Counted from the first letter of the stretch, positions 36,069 through 48,521 are shown. The stretch: 64,000 nt of DNA from Siderastrea radians (GCA_964017195.1 OZ024897.1:5395969-5459968), one strand, 5' to 3'. The notes: generated by a model from the sequence alone, not told the origin. Made by a program: numbers and translations.

Positions 36069-36975
36069 TGCATGGTTCAATTTTACCTGTTACCATCCCC
36101 CCCCGGGCAACCCCCGGGACAAGTCCAGCCCTTCGGGCCCCGGGGGTGGGGAATTGTCTGAAACGGTTTTGTCCCGGGGGTAGGGGGGCGGGGCAAATCG
36201 AAAATAACTTCTCGTTTTTCTTGTGAAGCACGTCACTAGCTTATCACTTCTCAGTTGACACAATGGCGCCGGACCGCGTAGAGAAGACTGCCTATTTCCA
36301 GGGAAAATCTCTAGAATTTGTAGCAGACTGGTTGGAGAAGAATAATCTCTCGAAATTATAATCTGTATTCAAAGGCACGTTTATTATAAATTGTTAAACG
36401 AAGGTGCGTTTGATGCGTACTCGAATGGATGGCGTTCATCACAAACATAGAAATATTTCTTCAGCGTATTTGTATGAAACAAATGCACGGCTTTATATTA
36501 AACAGAGATCTCAGTCCAGTGTTCTTGTGAAACAAGCTAAGAAAAACTCCTTTAAAATGCTGTCATCAATTTGCTCACCGGACTTCTTTTGTGCATGTGC
36601 TATATTTAGAATAAAACACGCGGTGAAGAACATTTCTTTACTCGCCAGCCGAATGCCAGAGCGGTTAGTCTTTTTCTTCAGTTTTCTTTTTCAATGTAGT
36701 GTCCATGTTTTTTAATACTATGTAATATCCTTCGTTCAGTAAACTCTAGAAAAGCGTTTAAGTTCTTGTCGAAACGTCTGGTTGTGCTATTGTACGGAAA
36801 TCAATTTTGAACACAAAACAATGTATTTTTGGTCGATGAGGAGTCCCGGGGGTCGGGAATTGTCTCTTTCTGCGTGCCCGGGGGTGGGGAATAGACCACC
36901 AAGTAAGAAAAAAATTGCAAATCCCCGGGGGTGTGCCCGGGGGGGGGATGGTAACAGGTAGAATTGAACCCTGCA
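36069..36975. mobile_element. Harbinger-like TIR element with TTA duplication and C-rich ends
   Basis: The ends are inverted: TGCATGGTTCAATTTTACC on the left, TGCAGGGTTCAATTCTACC as reverse complement of the right. TTA flanks both sides (36066-36068, 36976-36978). Each end continues into CCTGTTACCATCC and a C-run with CCCGGGCA. A 3-bp TTA/TWA duplication is the mark of PIF/Harbinger. It contains a short SAM-like ORF at 36262-36360 but no transposase that I can read. Confidence 0.75.
36262..36360 (+). pseudogene. Short ORF resembling the start of a SAM-like domain
   Basis: A 32-codon ORF beginning MAPDRVEKTAYFQG and containing FVADWLEKNNLSKL, then TAA, then an in-frame SVFKG. The W-L-x-x-x-x-L-x-x-L-x-x-x-F spacing resembles helices 1-2 of a SAM domain interrupted by a stop. 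This is pattern recognition only; it may be an N-terminal remnant of a protein encoded by the parent element. Confidence 0.3.
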
Positions 36976-36978
36976 TTA

Positions 36979-38540
36979 ATGTGACCGGCGGTTGAAATAC
37001 AAAAGATATTATTGGGGAAAAAATGAAGTGATAATTTTCAAGCATCGATGTACTTATAAGCTTTTTGAACGGTGGAAAAAGCTTCTTAGGTCGCCATTAG
37101 ATTCGATAACTTGGCGCCAAAAGTGTTTTTCGTGGGAGAATAATTTACAGATTTAAAGCTTACAAATTTTCATAGTTTTTGTGGCTTCTTTTTAAATTAA
37201 AGTTAATGTATCACAACAATGGCAATGTTATGTGTTGTCCAGTACCATCAATTTAGTTAGATCGAGTACTTACAAAGCTATAAAAAATGTGCTTACCTTT
37301 GCGAATTTGACGCCATTCCCTGGCGGATATCACACAAAGCCAGTTATCACAACATTCCAAATTCAGATCTTTAACCGTAATGATGGCATTTCATTTGCAA
37401 AAGCCAGGTTACTAGTTTTCCTTTTAAAGGTAACCTCATTCGTAATGTCTGTTCTTGCCGAGTTTTACTGATTTCAGCCGTTCGACCCACGTGGCAAAGG
37501 CAAACAGAATAATTCCAACTCCGTGCGGCGGAACTCAGTTTTTGTTGTTTATATGCCACGAAGCCATTCTTGAACGAATTAAACACAGCCATATAAAACT
37601 TTGCATAACTCTCCAGCGATGGTTTTCAAAGCTCCAAAACAGATTCGTTAAGCCATTGTAAAGACAGCAAGCAGCTCCCTCTATGAACCAGGAGCGTGTC
37701 GGTAGTCAGACATATGCAGCCGTCAAAATTGTGATTGACAAGTCCCCACCCCTCCCCCCAAACAACATGATGCTTAGTGGTCGCCTATAGACTGTAGAAG
37801 GTGGGGAGGGGGAGGGAAGGACTGGGACGGATACCAAGGTGACCTTGATTCCTTGTTTTAGGATTTTGAAATGTCTACACTCTCGAATACTGGCGAGGAG
37901 TCGCACATTACTCATCGTAAAGATCAAGAAAAAATGTTCACAGAAAATGATGCTTTAGTTTTTCCACGAGCTAACTTCTGAAAACATGTGTGCGTGCGAT
38001 TCCTTGATAAGCATGCTAAGCAAACTATAAACGCCTGCATAAACATACTGTTCAAAGCCACCGTGGCGTATCAAAAACACTGGGTTGAATCGAACACATT
38101 CAATACCGGCAAGGGATCGCATTTCCTTGCCCCAAATTGACCACTTAAACATAATAACTGAACGAAGTGTGGTTTTTCTATTATTTACACTTCAGTTCAA
38201 CTGCAAACGCCAGAAAAACAACACTGGCAAAAACCACTTTAAATGTCAATAGCATTCGATTTCTAATATTATAATGGAGAACAGTCCTGTTTACCTGTGT
38301 TCAAGTTACATTATGCCTACTAATAAACATTGAAAGTTTTAAAAAAAGCATCATATTAATAAGGAAAAACCTCATTCACATTTAATTGTTTTCAACACAC
38401 ATTTACGTACGCGACTACAATACTAGCTTCGTAGTTAAGAAGATGAGACATTCCCTGCATGAAATTTAAGCTGATTGTCCGATAAAGAAGGCACCATTTT
38501 CCAAGGATGTGACTTCAAAAGTAGTCCGAAAACTTACGAC
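36979..38540. other. No recognised gene
   Basis: Several short ORFs overlap here on both strands without recognisable motifs or splice structure. Nothing is supportable as a gene. Confidence 0.5.
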
Positions 38541-38549
38541 CTGCCTTCA

Positions 38550-40785
38550 GTGAATCATGCGTACATATGTACTTATTAATCTAAAGTCACCAATAAGTCC
38601 TGTCTTATATAAATCAAGCGTTCACATGTACGTTTTAATCTAAAGTCACCAAGCAGTCCTACTTTATATGAATCACGCGTACATATGTACGTATTAATCT
38701 AAAGCCACCAAACAGTCCTGCCTTATATGAATCACGGGTACACATGTACGTATTAATCTAAAGTCACCAAACAGTCCTGCCTTATATCAATCATGCGTAC
38801 ACAAGTATGTATTAATCTAAAGTCACCAAACAGTCCTGCCTTATATCAATCATGCGTACACAAGTATGTATTAATCTAAGGTCACCGAACAATCCCGCCT
38901 CATGAATTACGCATCCATATGTACGTATTAATCTAATGTCACAAAATAGTCCTGCCTTATAAGAATCATGCGTACACATGTACGTATTAATCTAAAGTCA
39001 CCAGACAGTCCTGCCTGATATGAATCATGCGTACATATGTACGTATTAATCTAAAGTCACCAAAAAGTCCTACCCTATATGAATCATGCGTACACATGTA
39101 CGTATTAATCTAAAGTCACCAAACAGTCCTGCCTTATAAGAATCATGCATACACATGTACGTATTAATCTAAATTCGCCAAACAGTCCTGCCTTATAAGA
39201 ATCATGCGTACACATGTACGTATTAATCTAAACTCACCAAACAGTCCTGCCTTATAAGAATCGTGCGTATACATGTACGCATTAATCTAAAGACACCAAA
39301 CACTCCTGCCTTAAAAGAATTATGCGTACACATGTACGTATTAATCTAAAGTCACCAAACACTCCTGCCTTATAAGAATCATGCGTACATATGTACGTAT
39401 TAATCTCAATTCACCAAACAGTCCTGCCTTATAAGAATTATGCGTACACATGTACGTATTAATCTAAAGTCACCAAACACTCCTGCCTTATAAGAATCAT
39501 GCGTACATATGTACGTATTAATCTAAGGTAACCAAATAGTCCTGCGTGATATGAATCATGCGTACGCGGAGAGGCGGCTGTATTCGCAGGCTACAAATAG
39601 TCCTGCCTTCCATGAATCATGCGTACATCTGTTCGTATTAATCTAAGGTTACCAAACAGTCCTGCCTTACATGAATCACGGGTACACATTTACGTATTAA
39701 TGTAACGTCAAGAAACAGTCCTGCCTCATATGAATCATGCGTGCACATGTACGTATTAATCTAAAGTCACCAGACAGTCCTGCCTTATATGAGTCACACG
39801 TACTTATATACGTATTAATCTAAAGTCACCAAACAGTCCTGCCTTGTATGAGTCACGCGTACTTATGTACGTATTAATCTAAAGTCAGGAAACACTCCTG
39901 TCTTATCAGAATCATGCGTTCATATGTACGTGTTAATCTAAGGTCACCAAACAGTCCTGCCTCATATAAATCATGCGTAGATATCTGCGTATTATTCTTA
40001 AGTCACCAGACAGCCCTGCCTCATGTGAACCATTCGTACACATGTACGTATTAATCTAAATTTACCAGACAGTCCTGCCTTATATGAATCATGCGTACAT
40101 CTGTTCGTATTAATCTAAGGTTACCAAACAGTCCTGCCTTACATGAATCACGGGTACACATTTACGTATTAAATCTAAGGTCAAGAAACAGTCCTGCCTC
40201 ATATGAATCATGCGTGCACATGTACGTATTAATCTAAAGTCACCAGACAGTCCTGCCTTATATGAGTCACACGTACTTATGTACGTATTAATGTAAAGTC
40301 ACCAGGCAGTCCTGCCTTGTATGAATCATGCGTACATATGTACGTATTAATCTAAAGTCACCAAACAGTCCTGCCTTATATGAGTCACGCGTACATGTGT
40401 ACGTATTAATCTAAGGTCAAGAAACAGTCCTGCCTCATGAATCATGCGTACATATGTACGTCTTAATCTAAAGTCACCAGACAGTCCTGGCTTACATGAA
40501 TCACGCGTCCATATGTACGTATTAATCTAAGGTAACCAAACAGTCACTGCCTGATATGAATCATGCGTACAGATGTACGTATTAATCTAAAGGCACCAAA
40601 CAGTCCTGCCTTATATGAGCCATGTGTACACATGTAAGTATTAATCTAACGTCACCAAATAGTCCTACCCTATATGAATCATGCGTACACATGTACGTAT
40701 TTATCCAAAGTCACCAAACAGTCCTGCGTTATATGAATCATGCGTACACATGTACGTATTAATCTAAAGTCACCAAGCGATACAT
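38550..40785. repeat. 59-bp satellite array, about 38 copies
   Basis: The unit contains ATCATGCGTACACATGTACG, TATTAATCTAAAGTCACC and AAACAGTCCTGCCTTATAT, repeating every 59 bases with mostly substitutions. Each unit has a near-perfect palindrome of the type CGTACATATGTACG. One unit near 39566 is disrupted by 'cggagaggcggctgtattcg'. Local higher-order similarity exists: the block at 39600-39790 is nearly repeated at 40090-40270, about 490 bases apart. Confidence 0.95.
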
Positions 40786-40789
40786 TTCT

Positions 40790-42080
40790 ATCTGCAGCCT
40801 TCGCTGGTCGAATCATGCAGTCTAATACGGTATCCTGCAACTACACCCTGGGGATTCTCGCATCCTGACCCAGTAAAATACAAAATCCCGCTCCCGCTAT
40901 CAATTTAAATTCTCGCTTCCCGCTCCTGTTTTCAGCTCCCACCCCGAATATCGCCACAAAAATTAGCCAAATCCCGCATCCCGCCAATCCTACTGTGGAC
41001 CCTATACTAAACGTATTCTCAAAATTACATCAACAGTTGCATTCTTGAGAAGTTACAAAATCATTAACGAGGAAAGATCCTACTGGAGGAAGCCACCTGA
41101 AAAGCAAGCACATCTTGCACAGGTCTCCTCTGTCAAATGGGCAAAGACAACAGAGCTTTGAAGGAATCTGCACGGCCTTCAAAAGTGCAAGTGTTGCAAG
41201 AGCTAACATGCATCTCTAAGCGAAACATTTCCTGAAAGCAAACAAAATCGCCATAAGTACAAGGGCCCTTTCAGTGACATGAAAAACACATCAACAAATC
41301 ATGTCCTAAAAAAGGTCCAACCAACTAAAGGAGAGCTTAAAGCTATTGGAGAAATAATATTTTCTACCTATGAAAAAACTTGCAAAGAAAACCTTGGCAA
41401 GCGTTTCAGTGAGGTGCTCCAAAGTTACACCTTCAGGAAAAGCAAAGTGCTTATGAAAAGAAAAACCAATGGCTTCAATTAAAAGCTTCTCTCGAAGCTT
41501 TGTGGAAACAAAGTCATGCAGATGCGCATCTTGCTCAAAGAACTTGGCCGCAATATCAAAGCAACGAGCCCTCCAGTCATTATAAGAAGTTACTGGAAAC
41601 ATAGAACAGTAGCTGGAAGATGTGAAAAAGTGGCCTCATGAACCTGTGACTGTGCTGGTCTACAAAGGCAAAGGAATACAACACCAGGGAAAACACCAAT
41701 GAGACCACACCACCTAATGGAGGGTGAATACTGAAGGAATTCCTAAAGTCAGAAGGAGTGGATATAGCTCCCTTTGAGAAGATCAGTGAAGGTGAAAATG
41801 AACTAAAAATTCATTTGTTAAGATCAAATTACCCCTCCTGAGGACTTCAAAGAAAGCAAAATTAATTTTCATAAAAATTATTTACACTCATCCATCAAAA
41901 GGACGCTCGTAGCCACATGGACCAATGGAAGTAAGCTTATAAGTTGATTAAACTCAAACTAAATTTATTCATCCCAAAACAAGTGAGAGAATTTTAAAAC
42001 GAATCCGCTTGATGGATCGGCTATTGCTGTTCTTAACAAAATAAAATTCTTAGTGATCATTGAAAAACAAAAATAAGAAC
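40790..42080. other. Possible degraded coding fragments, unrecognised
   Basis: The best fragment is 41279-41482 (+), 67 residues with a Lys-rich coding-like composition (starting MKNTSTNHVLKK). Because an antisense ORF overlaps it and no family is recognised, I do not call a gene. Confidence 0.25.
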
Positions 42081-42121
42081 AAACTATATCATTCACTTCA
42101 TCTTAACAGTAAAAAAAAATA

Positions 42122-43936
42122 TTACCACCATTTTCACTACTACGCGACTTTTCTTTTCAAAACACCTCTAAGCACTTTGCAATACGCTTCCGTCAATCAT
42201 ACCTTATATGGGAAGTGTGTGATGTTACCGCAATTGAATTGAGCTCGAGGGAATAAGGATGGCGCCAAATTATCCCGTAAATTTGCGCTGGAGAGTCATA
42301 TATTGACTAGTAAGAGGCTTTAGAGTCGTTGATGTTGCAAGAATACTTCACGTTTGGTAGATATTTGTAAAGAAATTTCGACATTTCTTCAGAATTAAAT
42401 ACCCGCTCGGTGGATTATCCTATGCGGCGGATGGTAAGCGTGCGTTTAAACTCGCGAATAAGCTAAACCAAAGTGTGAAGTAATAATTCTAGCTTTTCTG
42501 ACCTGAAAATAGCACACGACATGTTATTCACCACGAGTGTAAATCTGGCAATATCCCGAAGTGTACGAGGACGAAATTCAGGAGTGGATAGAGTATGCAA
42601 CGGGAAAACGAATCATGATCGGCGTGCGATCAACCGATTCGTGAAGAAAATGGGTTTTACAAGAAGAAAGGTACGTATGACTAGCTGCATTTTTTTTGGA
42701 AGGAACACTGCTAATTCTAATCACCTATCACCTCCGGAATGAATTGAAGAAACAAAATAAAGCATAAGCTTATAATGCGCTTGTAACGTTTGTTGTTCTA
42801 CGTTTCGAGAATGTAAACATATAACGCTGTGACATGATAGGGAAATTGTTATTTCTACAAGCGGGAACGGGGAATCGAGGAAAATATTTAAGCTTACTTT
42901 CAAGTAAGATTGCCAAGGAACGTGATGAGGGAAACAGGACGATGTATTGTCGTAGGGTCGCTGAATTTCACCGAGAACAGTTGCTATTTATAGATGAATC
43001 TGAGAAGTTCTGATTCATCTATAAATAGCAACTGTTCTCGGTGAAATTTAGCGATGGCCCACGACGATACATCGCCCAATTTCGCTTATCGCGTTCTTTG
43101 GTAATCACAGTGAGCTATAACGAAGAAGTTAACATGAAACTGTGCTTAAATATTTTCCTTGATATTTCCCCGTTCCCGCTTTAATTTTATAAATAACGAT
43201 TTTTCAGATTTTTCTTGCTATCATGTCACAGCGTTAACATTCACGTAGAACAATAAACGTGCTAAAGCGCTTATGCTTTGTTTTTCATTCCATTCCTCGG
43301 GTGATCCATTCCTTGGGTGATAGGTGACTAGAATTGGCATCGTTTCTTGCAAAAACAACCCAATAAGTCCTACGTACGTTTCTTCAGCTTTCTTCTTGTC
43401 AAACCCATTTTCTTCGCGAATCGGTTGATCGCACGCCGATCATGATTCGTTTTCCCGTTGCATACTCTATCCACTCCTGAATTTCGTCCTCGTACACTTC
43501 GGGATATTGCCAGATTTATACTCGTGGTGAACAACATGTCGTATGCTATTTTCAGGTCAGAAAAGCTAGAATTTTTACTTCACACTTCGGTTAAGCTTAT
43601 TCACGAGATTAAACGCAAGCTTACCATCCACCGCATAGGATAATCCACCGAGCGGGTATTTAATTATGAAGAAATGTCGAAATTTCTTTACAAATATCTG
43701 CCAAACGTGAAGTATTCTTGCAACATCAACGACTCTAAAGCTTCTTACTAGTCAACATATGACTCGCCAGCGCAAATTTACGGGATAATTTGGCGCTATC
43801 TTTATTCCTTCGAGCTCAATTCAATTGCGGTAACATCACACACTTTCCATATAAGGTATGATTGACGGAAGCGTATTGCAAAGTGCTCAGAGGTGTTTTG
43901 AAAAGAAAAGTCGCGTAGTAGTGAAAATGGTGGTAA
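42122..43936. mobile_element. Giant foldback palindrome, arms of about 0.9 kb
   Basis: The left arm 42122-43000 and right arm 43012-43936 are inverted copies separated by an 11-base spacer (TGAGAAGTTCT). Arms differ by scattered substitutions and small indels. Just outside lie similar direct repeats, 42082-42109 and 43939-43962, both starting AACTATATCA and ending CTTCATCTTAACAG; they differ by a 4-base TTCA slip. An A-run separates the left direct repeat from the palindrome. ORFs within the arms are not recognisable. It could be a foldback transposon or an inverted duplication of a segment. Confidence 0.8.
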
Positions 43937-44044
43937 AGAACTATATCACTTCATCTTAACAGGATCACTTAAAAATTAGCTCCAATTTTTATTTTTAGGA
44001 AAATATGGGGTGAGAAGGGCTGTGAAAAACAAGTTGGTGGAGTA

Positions 44045-45240
44045 GTGTCTGTGCCTGTCCCACAAAGCAATCAACAAATTAGGGCAGATATAAAGCAAAG
44101 GATAGCTTCCGGGGAATTCAATCTTGGAACTCCTGTGCTAGACAATGAATACAAAAAAGTTGTGCTCATGATCACCTCTGAGGGAAACAGAGAAAATAAA
44201 GTTTGTCAAGATTCAGCAAGGAAGTACCCTCTCAAAGAAGTCTGTGCTCAAAGTGCCAAGTGAGATTACCCAGCGATGAAGAATATGACAATAATGACCC
44301 CTGAACAGCTAAAAGCAAAACTCCCAATTCCCCATGAGTACAACAGCAACATGACAGAAGAGCAACTTAGACACCATCTGAGGAAGTGTGAAAGAACCCA
44401 TCACTGGTTAATCATGGCATGACCATTCAAGCATAGCAAGTTCAAGTTTTATGCTGTTCCTGTAGCCCATTTCTTGAAAGTCTCAATAACTTTTCGGGCC
44501 CTGAAAGCTATTTTATGTGATCGATGTTTACATTAAAAACTAAAATTTTGTCGGTTTTGAAACCTGAGCAATAAACTTCTTAGTTGATAAAACAAGTTGG
44601 CCTGATATGTGGGCTAAAAACTACGCCACCGTTCTATAGATTTTGATTTCAAATTATGGCTCCGGGGCCGAAAAGTTACCGGGACTTTCGAGAAACAGGC
44701 TCCTAGTGAGAGAAGTATACGATCCTGCTGTACATTTTATCAGTCAAGAGTACAAGGAGAGGCATGGTGGGAAAGGGGTAGACATTCAATCAACGATAGA
44801 AGTTCCACACCTATACATGCTAGGTGTGTCAGGTGCAAAAGATTCTGACCAGCTAGCTTTTTTACCAACCCGAAGGGAATACCTAAGGGAACTTCCGTTT
44901 ACAGACGTTTATAGGTCAAATGAGACTGCATTAATGATGCGAGGAACTGATAATTAAGAGATCCAGCTTGTGGCAGGCACATCTCTCCAAGATTGCCGAT
45001 TTTCTAAGACCTGGACCTGGAGTGTGGTGGAAATGCAGGGAAGATGGTTCTGTGGAATTTGTTGATGCACAAGGAAAATCAAACAGCAAAGAACAAGGAC
45101 CTCAACTTCATCCCTTCAGATCCAACAATATCAGCAAGATATGCTGGTACTTGGAAGAAACCTGGGAGGGATTTGTCTGTCAGGCCTGATCAGCTTCATC
45201 TTTACAAGATGAGGGATAAAAATGGCAAACTCACTTTAAG
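44045..45240 (+). pseudogene. Degraded coding relic, unknown family
   Basis: Coding-like blocks on one strand: 44045-44263, 44643-44957 (contains SNYGSGAEKLPG and PTRREYLRELPF), then 44968-45189 (FLRPGPGVWWKCREDG), and an overlapping frame at 45044-45240 whose text (PSDPTISARYAGTW) reads as its continuation. The overlap implies a frameshift near 45080-45100. Stops between blocks indicate decay. The family is not recognised; a transposon protein is likely from context. Confidence 0.35.
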
Positions 45241-45464
45241 GTTACCGTGTACGATAAAAATGGGAAATTTACGATTTTTATTTTTTTCCATAAAAATAAA
45301 CCATTCCTTGGAAACTTTTAATTCCGAAAAAGAAATTTGAAAAAAGAGTAAATATTCGCCGAGAAAATGGGATGACCGTTTTCCACCGGAAGTGAAAGTT
45401 TATTTTTGATTGACAGCTAATTGATGCGAGTGCACCCATCCAGAACGATTTTCCGCGGGAAAGA

Positions 45465-45958
45465 TTGTTTATGGGAGAGCCTCAGCTCCATATTTATCGT
45501 TTCCCGAAGCGTTCTACGTCCGTTTATGCTACATTTTTGTCGTTAGAGCCCGGTTTTCTAAGTTATTACTTTGCTATGGAAACCCACAGGCCGCAGAAAT
45601 GTCCGTGGGCTAACTCCAAAAAGCGAAAAAAGAGGAAAACTCAGAAGACAAGAAAAGCATGACAGAGGAAACACGTTGTAGCCTCGCTGCATCAGACAAA
45701 GGTTCATATCATCGGGAATGGCCGTCAGAACCTTCCAATCACGAGGAAAGTATCGGAGCGAGCAGGCAAAATATCCTTAGAACGGAAGAAAGAGGGTTAT
45801 TGAATGTTTGGACTGATTTTAATCGCAATAGTGACAGTGAATCGCCAGACGATTGTGATGAAAACTACAGTTTAATACCAAATAATTTTTTGCGAGCGCA
45901 AACTACGCTGAAATGTACAGCATCTGTTATTACTGCAATTCGATGGAATACATTGTAG
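45465..45958 (+). other. Two unrecognised adjacent ORFs
   Basis: 45465-45662 ends in a Lys/Arg-rich tail (KKRKKRKTQKTRKA) like a nuclear localisation signal. 45659-45958 overlaps it by four bases in another frame and is acidic and Ser-rich. Neither has a known motif. They may be the broken first exon of a transposon protein. Confidence 0.2.
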
Positions 45959-46073
45959 TACCTCCGTTTGATCTCTCTGGGATAGTAGAGCAGCCCTGAA
46001 CAAGCGACCTAACATGAATACAGTTTACAACACACAATCATTCAAGTAACTAGCCTGCGAGCAGGCTCACTTA

Positions 46074-46550
46074 TGCGCCGATCAATTCGAAAGTTCAACA
46101 TCCCCCCCCCGGGCAACCCCACGGGCATTTGAACTTTTGAAGATTGGCTTGTTCAAATTCCCTCCCCTCGGGGCAAAAAGGCCGTTCAAATGCCCCACCA
46201 ATTAGTACTGAAATACCTCTCCACCAAGCCAATTACGTCTTCAATCAAACACTTTACACGTTTTTCAGAGAGAGATATGCCGTAATGATACCTTCAAACT
46301 TCTTTTAAAGACGCATTTGAAAGAGTTATTCACTAACCAAAGCGAAATTCTATCTTGTAAATCCGTCAAACCCTGTAAAAACCGAAAAAACTCAAGGGCG
46401 TATTACGTCAGAACAAGAGATAAATCCGGTTCAAATTCCCCACACTTTCAACACAACATTCAAATTCCCCCCTCCCCGGGCACGATGCACAGTCAAATGC
46501 CCGGGGTATGCCCGGGGGGGGGATGTTGAAGTTTCGAATTGATCGGCGCA
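46074..46550. mobile_element. Harbinger-like MITE with TTA duplication, nested
   Basis: The ends read TGCGCCGATCAATTCGAAA on both sides in inverted orientation, continuing to TTCAACATCC, a C-run and CCCGGGCA. TTA flanks it at 46071-46073 and 46551-46553. The intact right arm of the host element reads CACTTAGTGTG at the matching place, an internal empty-site control confirming both ends and the 3-bp duplication. Confidence 0.85.
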
Positions 46551-46756
46551 TTAGTGTGTAATTCTAATTCGCGCGAGTATCTTGGCGGCGGAAGTTGGTG
46601 AGTGAAGCCGCGAGAAGAATGGAGTGAGGTAAAGTGAGCCTGCACGAAAGCCATTGAATTTTGAATTCCGCCCCTGCGAGGTGACAAGTCTTAACTGTCA
46701 AGGTATCAAATATCTAACCAATACAAGCGAAGCAAAATGTAAACAAACACGACTAA

Positions 46757-47275
46757 GGCAAGCCGTCACTGCCAAAAGCCTATCGACTTGTACCGGTCCA
46801 AACAGCTTCCAATATCATCGAGTTAGAGAAATTGTATGGTCGGTTTTGGAAACGTATGGACGAGTTTCAAAAATTATATGGTCAGTTTTAGAAATGTATG
46901 GTCGAGTTCCTGAAAGCTATGGTTGAGTTGCTTTAGAAAAGTTTCAGTTTTCGCTAGCGAGTTTTCATTTTCTCGCTAGAGAACTCGCTAACTAGCGAGT
47001 TCTTGCTAGCAAGTTTTCATTTTCTCGCTAGTGAACTCGCTAGCTGGCGAGTTCTCGCTAGCGAGTTTTCATTTTCTCACCAGTGAACTCGCTAGCTAGC
47101 AAGTTCTCGCTAAAGAGTTTTCAATTTCTCGCTAGCGAGTTTTCATTTTCTCGCTAGTGAACTCGCTAGCTAGCGAGTTTTCAACTTATCGCTATTGAAC
47201 TCGCTAGCTAGCGAGAAGTCGCTAGCTTGTTGGGGTATTTACAAGTCGATAGGCTTTTGGCAGTGACGGCTTGCC
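46757..47275. mobile_element. Inverted-repeat element with CTCGCTAGCGAG-type tandem core
   Basis: The 36-base ends 46757-46792 and 47240-47275 are perfect inverted copies beginning GGCAAGCCGTCACTGCC. The core holds two repeat types: units built on TATGGTCGGTTTTGGAA (46830-46925) and palindrome-rich units of about 43 bases built on ACTCGCTAGCTAGCGAG (46950-47225). Confidence 0.7.
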
Positions 47276-47279
47276 ACAC

Positions 47280-48450
47280 ACGACAGCAGATTTTCACACT
47301 CGAGGGGATCGATTTCTTTATGAATGTGCCACAATAGCGCAACAGAAAGTTATAAACACAGTTGGCAATTTTTGCCGCGTTTAAATGTGTTCTATTCGAA
47401 ATAAGTTTGGAACTAGGAATCCTCGAGAAATCAAATCGCGAAGGCATCTGTGCAGATAACTCGGAATCGATGCACGAGAGCGCATAAGAAGTTAAAATTT
47501 CAAAAAATATCGAACTCCAGGGACATGAAATTTGCAGTTACAAAGAGTATCCAGCCGCTACCATCTTCCCACAATAACAAATAACCGAAAACTGCAAGAT
47601 AACGGGCTTTCGTTTACGACCTGGGGCTTTCGTTACGATAGCCAGATAATGCCCATTGCATGATAAATAAAGTCTTACAGATCCTGACATTACGGAGATC
47701 CCAAGAAGAGAGGCTTGAAAACTACCACGCACTAAAACCAGGCTGCAATAACCGAAACAAACGTGGCCGATATTCCCAAAAATGACACAAAACCGCAACG
47801 CTAACCAGACGCAACTAGCCGAGTCACGTTAACCCTTTACCGTCAGCGTTTTTCCCTTAGAAAAACGCATTTTTACCGCTAAAGCGGTTTTTGACGTGCT
47901 ATGGTGCCAAATGCCACTAAACTTTGCTACAAAAGCGTTTTCTTACATTTTAGCTCAATTTTGAGCCAGCTTCTGTTGAAAATTGTACATTATTTTGGTT
48001 TCACGCATGCGCATAAGCCAAAATTTGGACTGATTCATTTCTAATTTTTTCTCGCTTCTTTTGCTTTCCTTTTTCTCTCCCTTTCTTTTCTCTTTATCTT
48101 CTACCCTTTATCACCTTTCTATCCACTGGAAAAGTTTTGGCCTCAGTCCTTCTAAAAACCTGGAAATGGAACATTGATCAACTAGGTGACTTGGCCTATT
48201 TTACCACCAACTTTGCAGCCAAAATTGGACACGTTTTTCTGGTATAGCTCTGCCAGGATTTGGTCGATATTCAAAATGGACACACGTATGGATGGATCTG
48301 TCCTTGCTGTGCTAGCTGCTTATCAAAACAATCTGGTGACGTCAAAAATGATGACGTCACAAGTGGCTGAATGGTTCCCGACTTCGACGTCGGGAAAATA
48401 CAACTCTTGACGGAAAAGAGTTAAGAAATTGAATCGATTGAAAAACCGAT
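47280..48450. other. Interior of the large TIR element, nothing coding
   Basis: No convincing ORF. Contains 'aaaaacgcatttttaccgctaaagcggtttt' style short inverted repeats near 47865 and two TGACGTCA-like octamers near 48335-48360. Confidence 0.4.
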
Positions 48451-48451
48451 A

Positions 48452-48521
48452 GACTGCGAGCAGTCGTCCTATTTTCCTTCTCGCTAAACTTAGGACAGGA
48501 AAGAGACTGCTTGCAGTCTAA
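48452..48521. repeat. Short hairpin, TAGACTGCGAGCAGTC
   Basis: A 70-base inverted repeat whose ends (AGACTGCGAG) match those of the 361-520 MITE. It may be a deleted relative. Confidence 0.5.

Noticed and set aside
38550..40785. CRISPR-like array
   Set aside because: Units are directly contiguous 59-bp copies without unique spacers, in a eukaryotic setting; it is a satellite.
42521..43643. Small ORFs in the palindrome arms as a transposase
   Set aside because: They are 60-73 codons, differ between arms, and show no motif.
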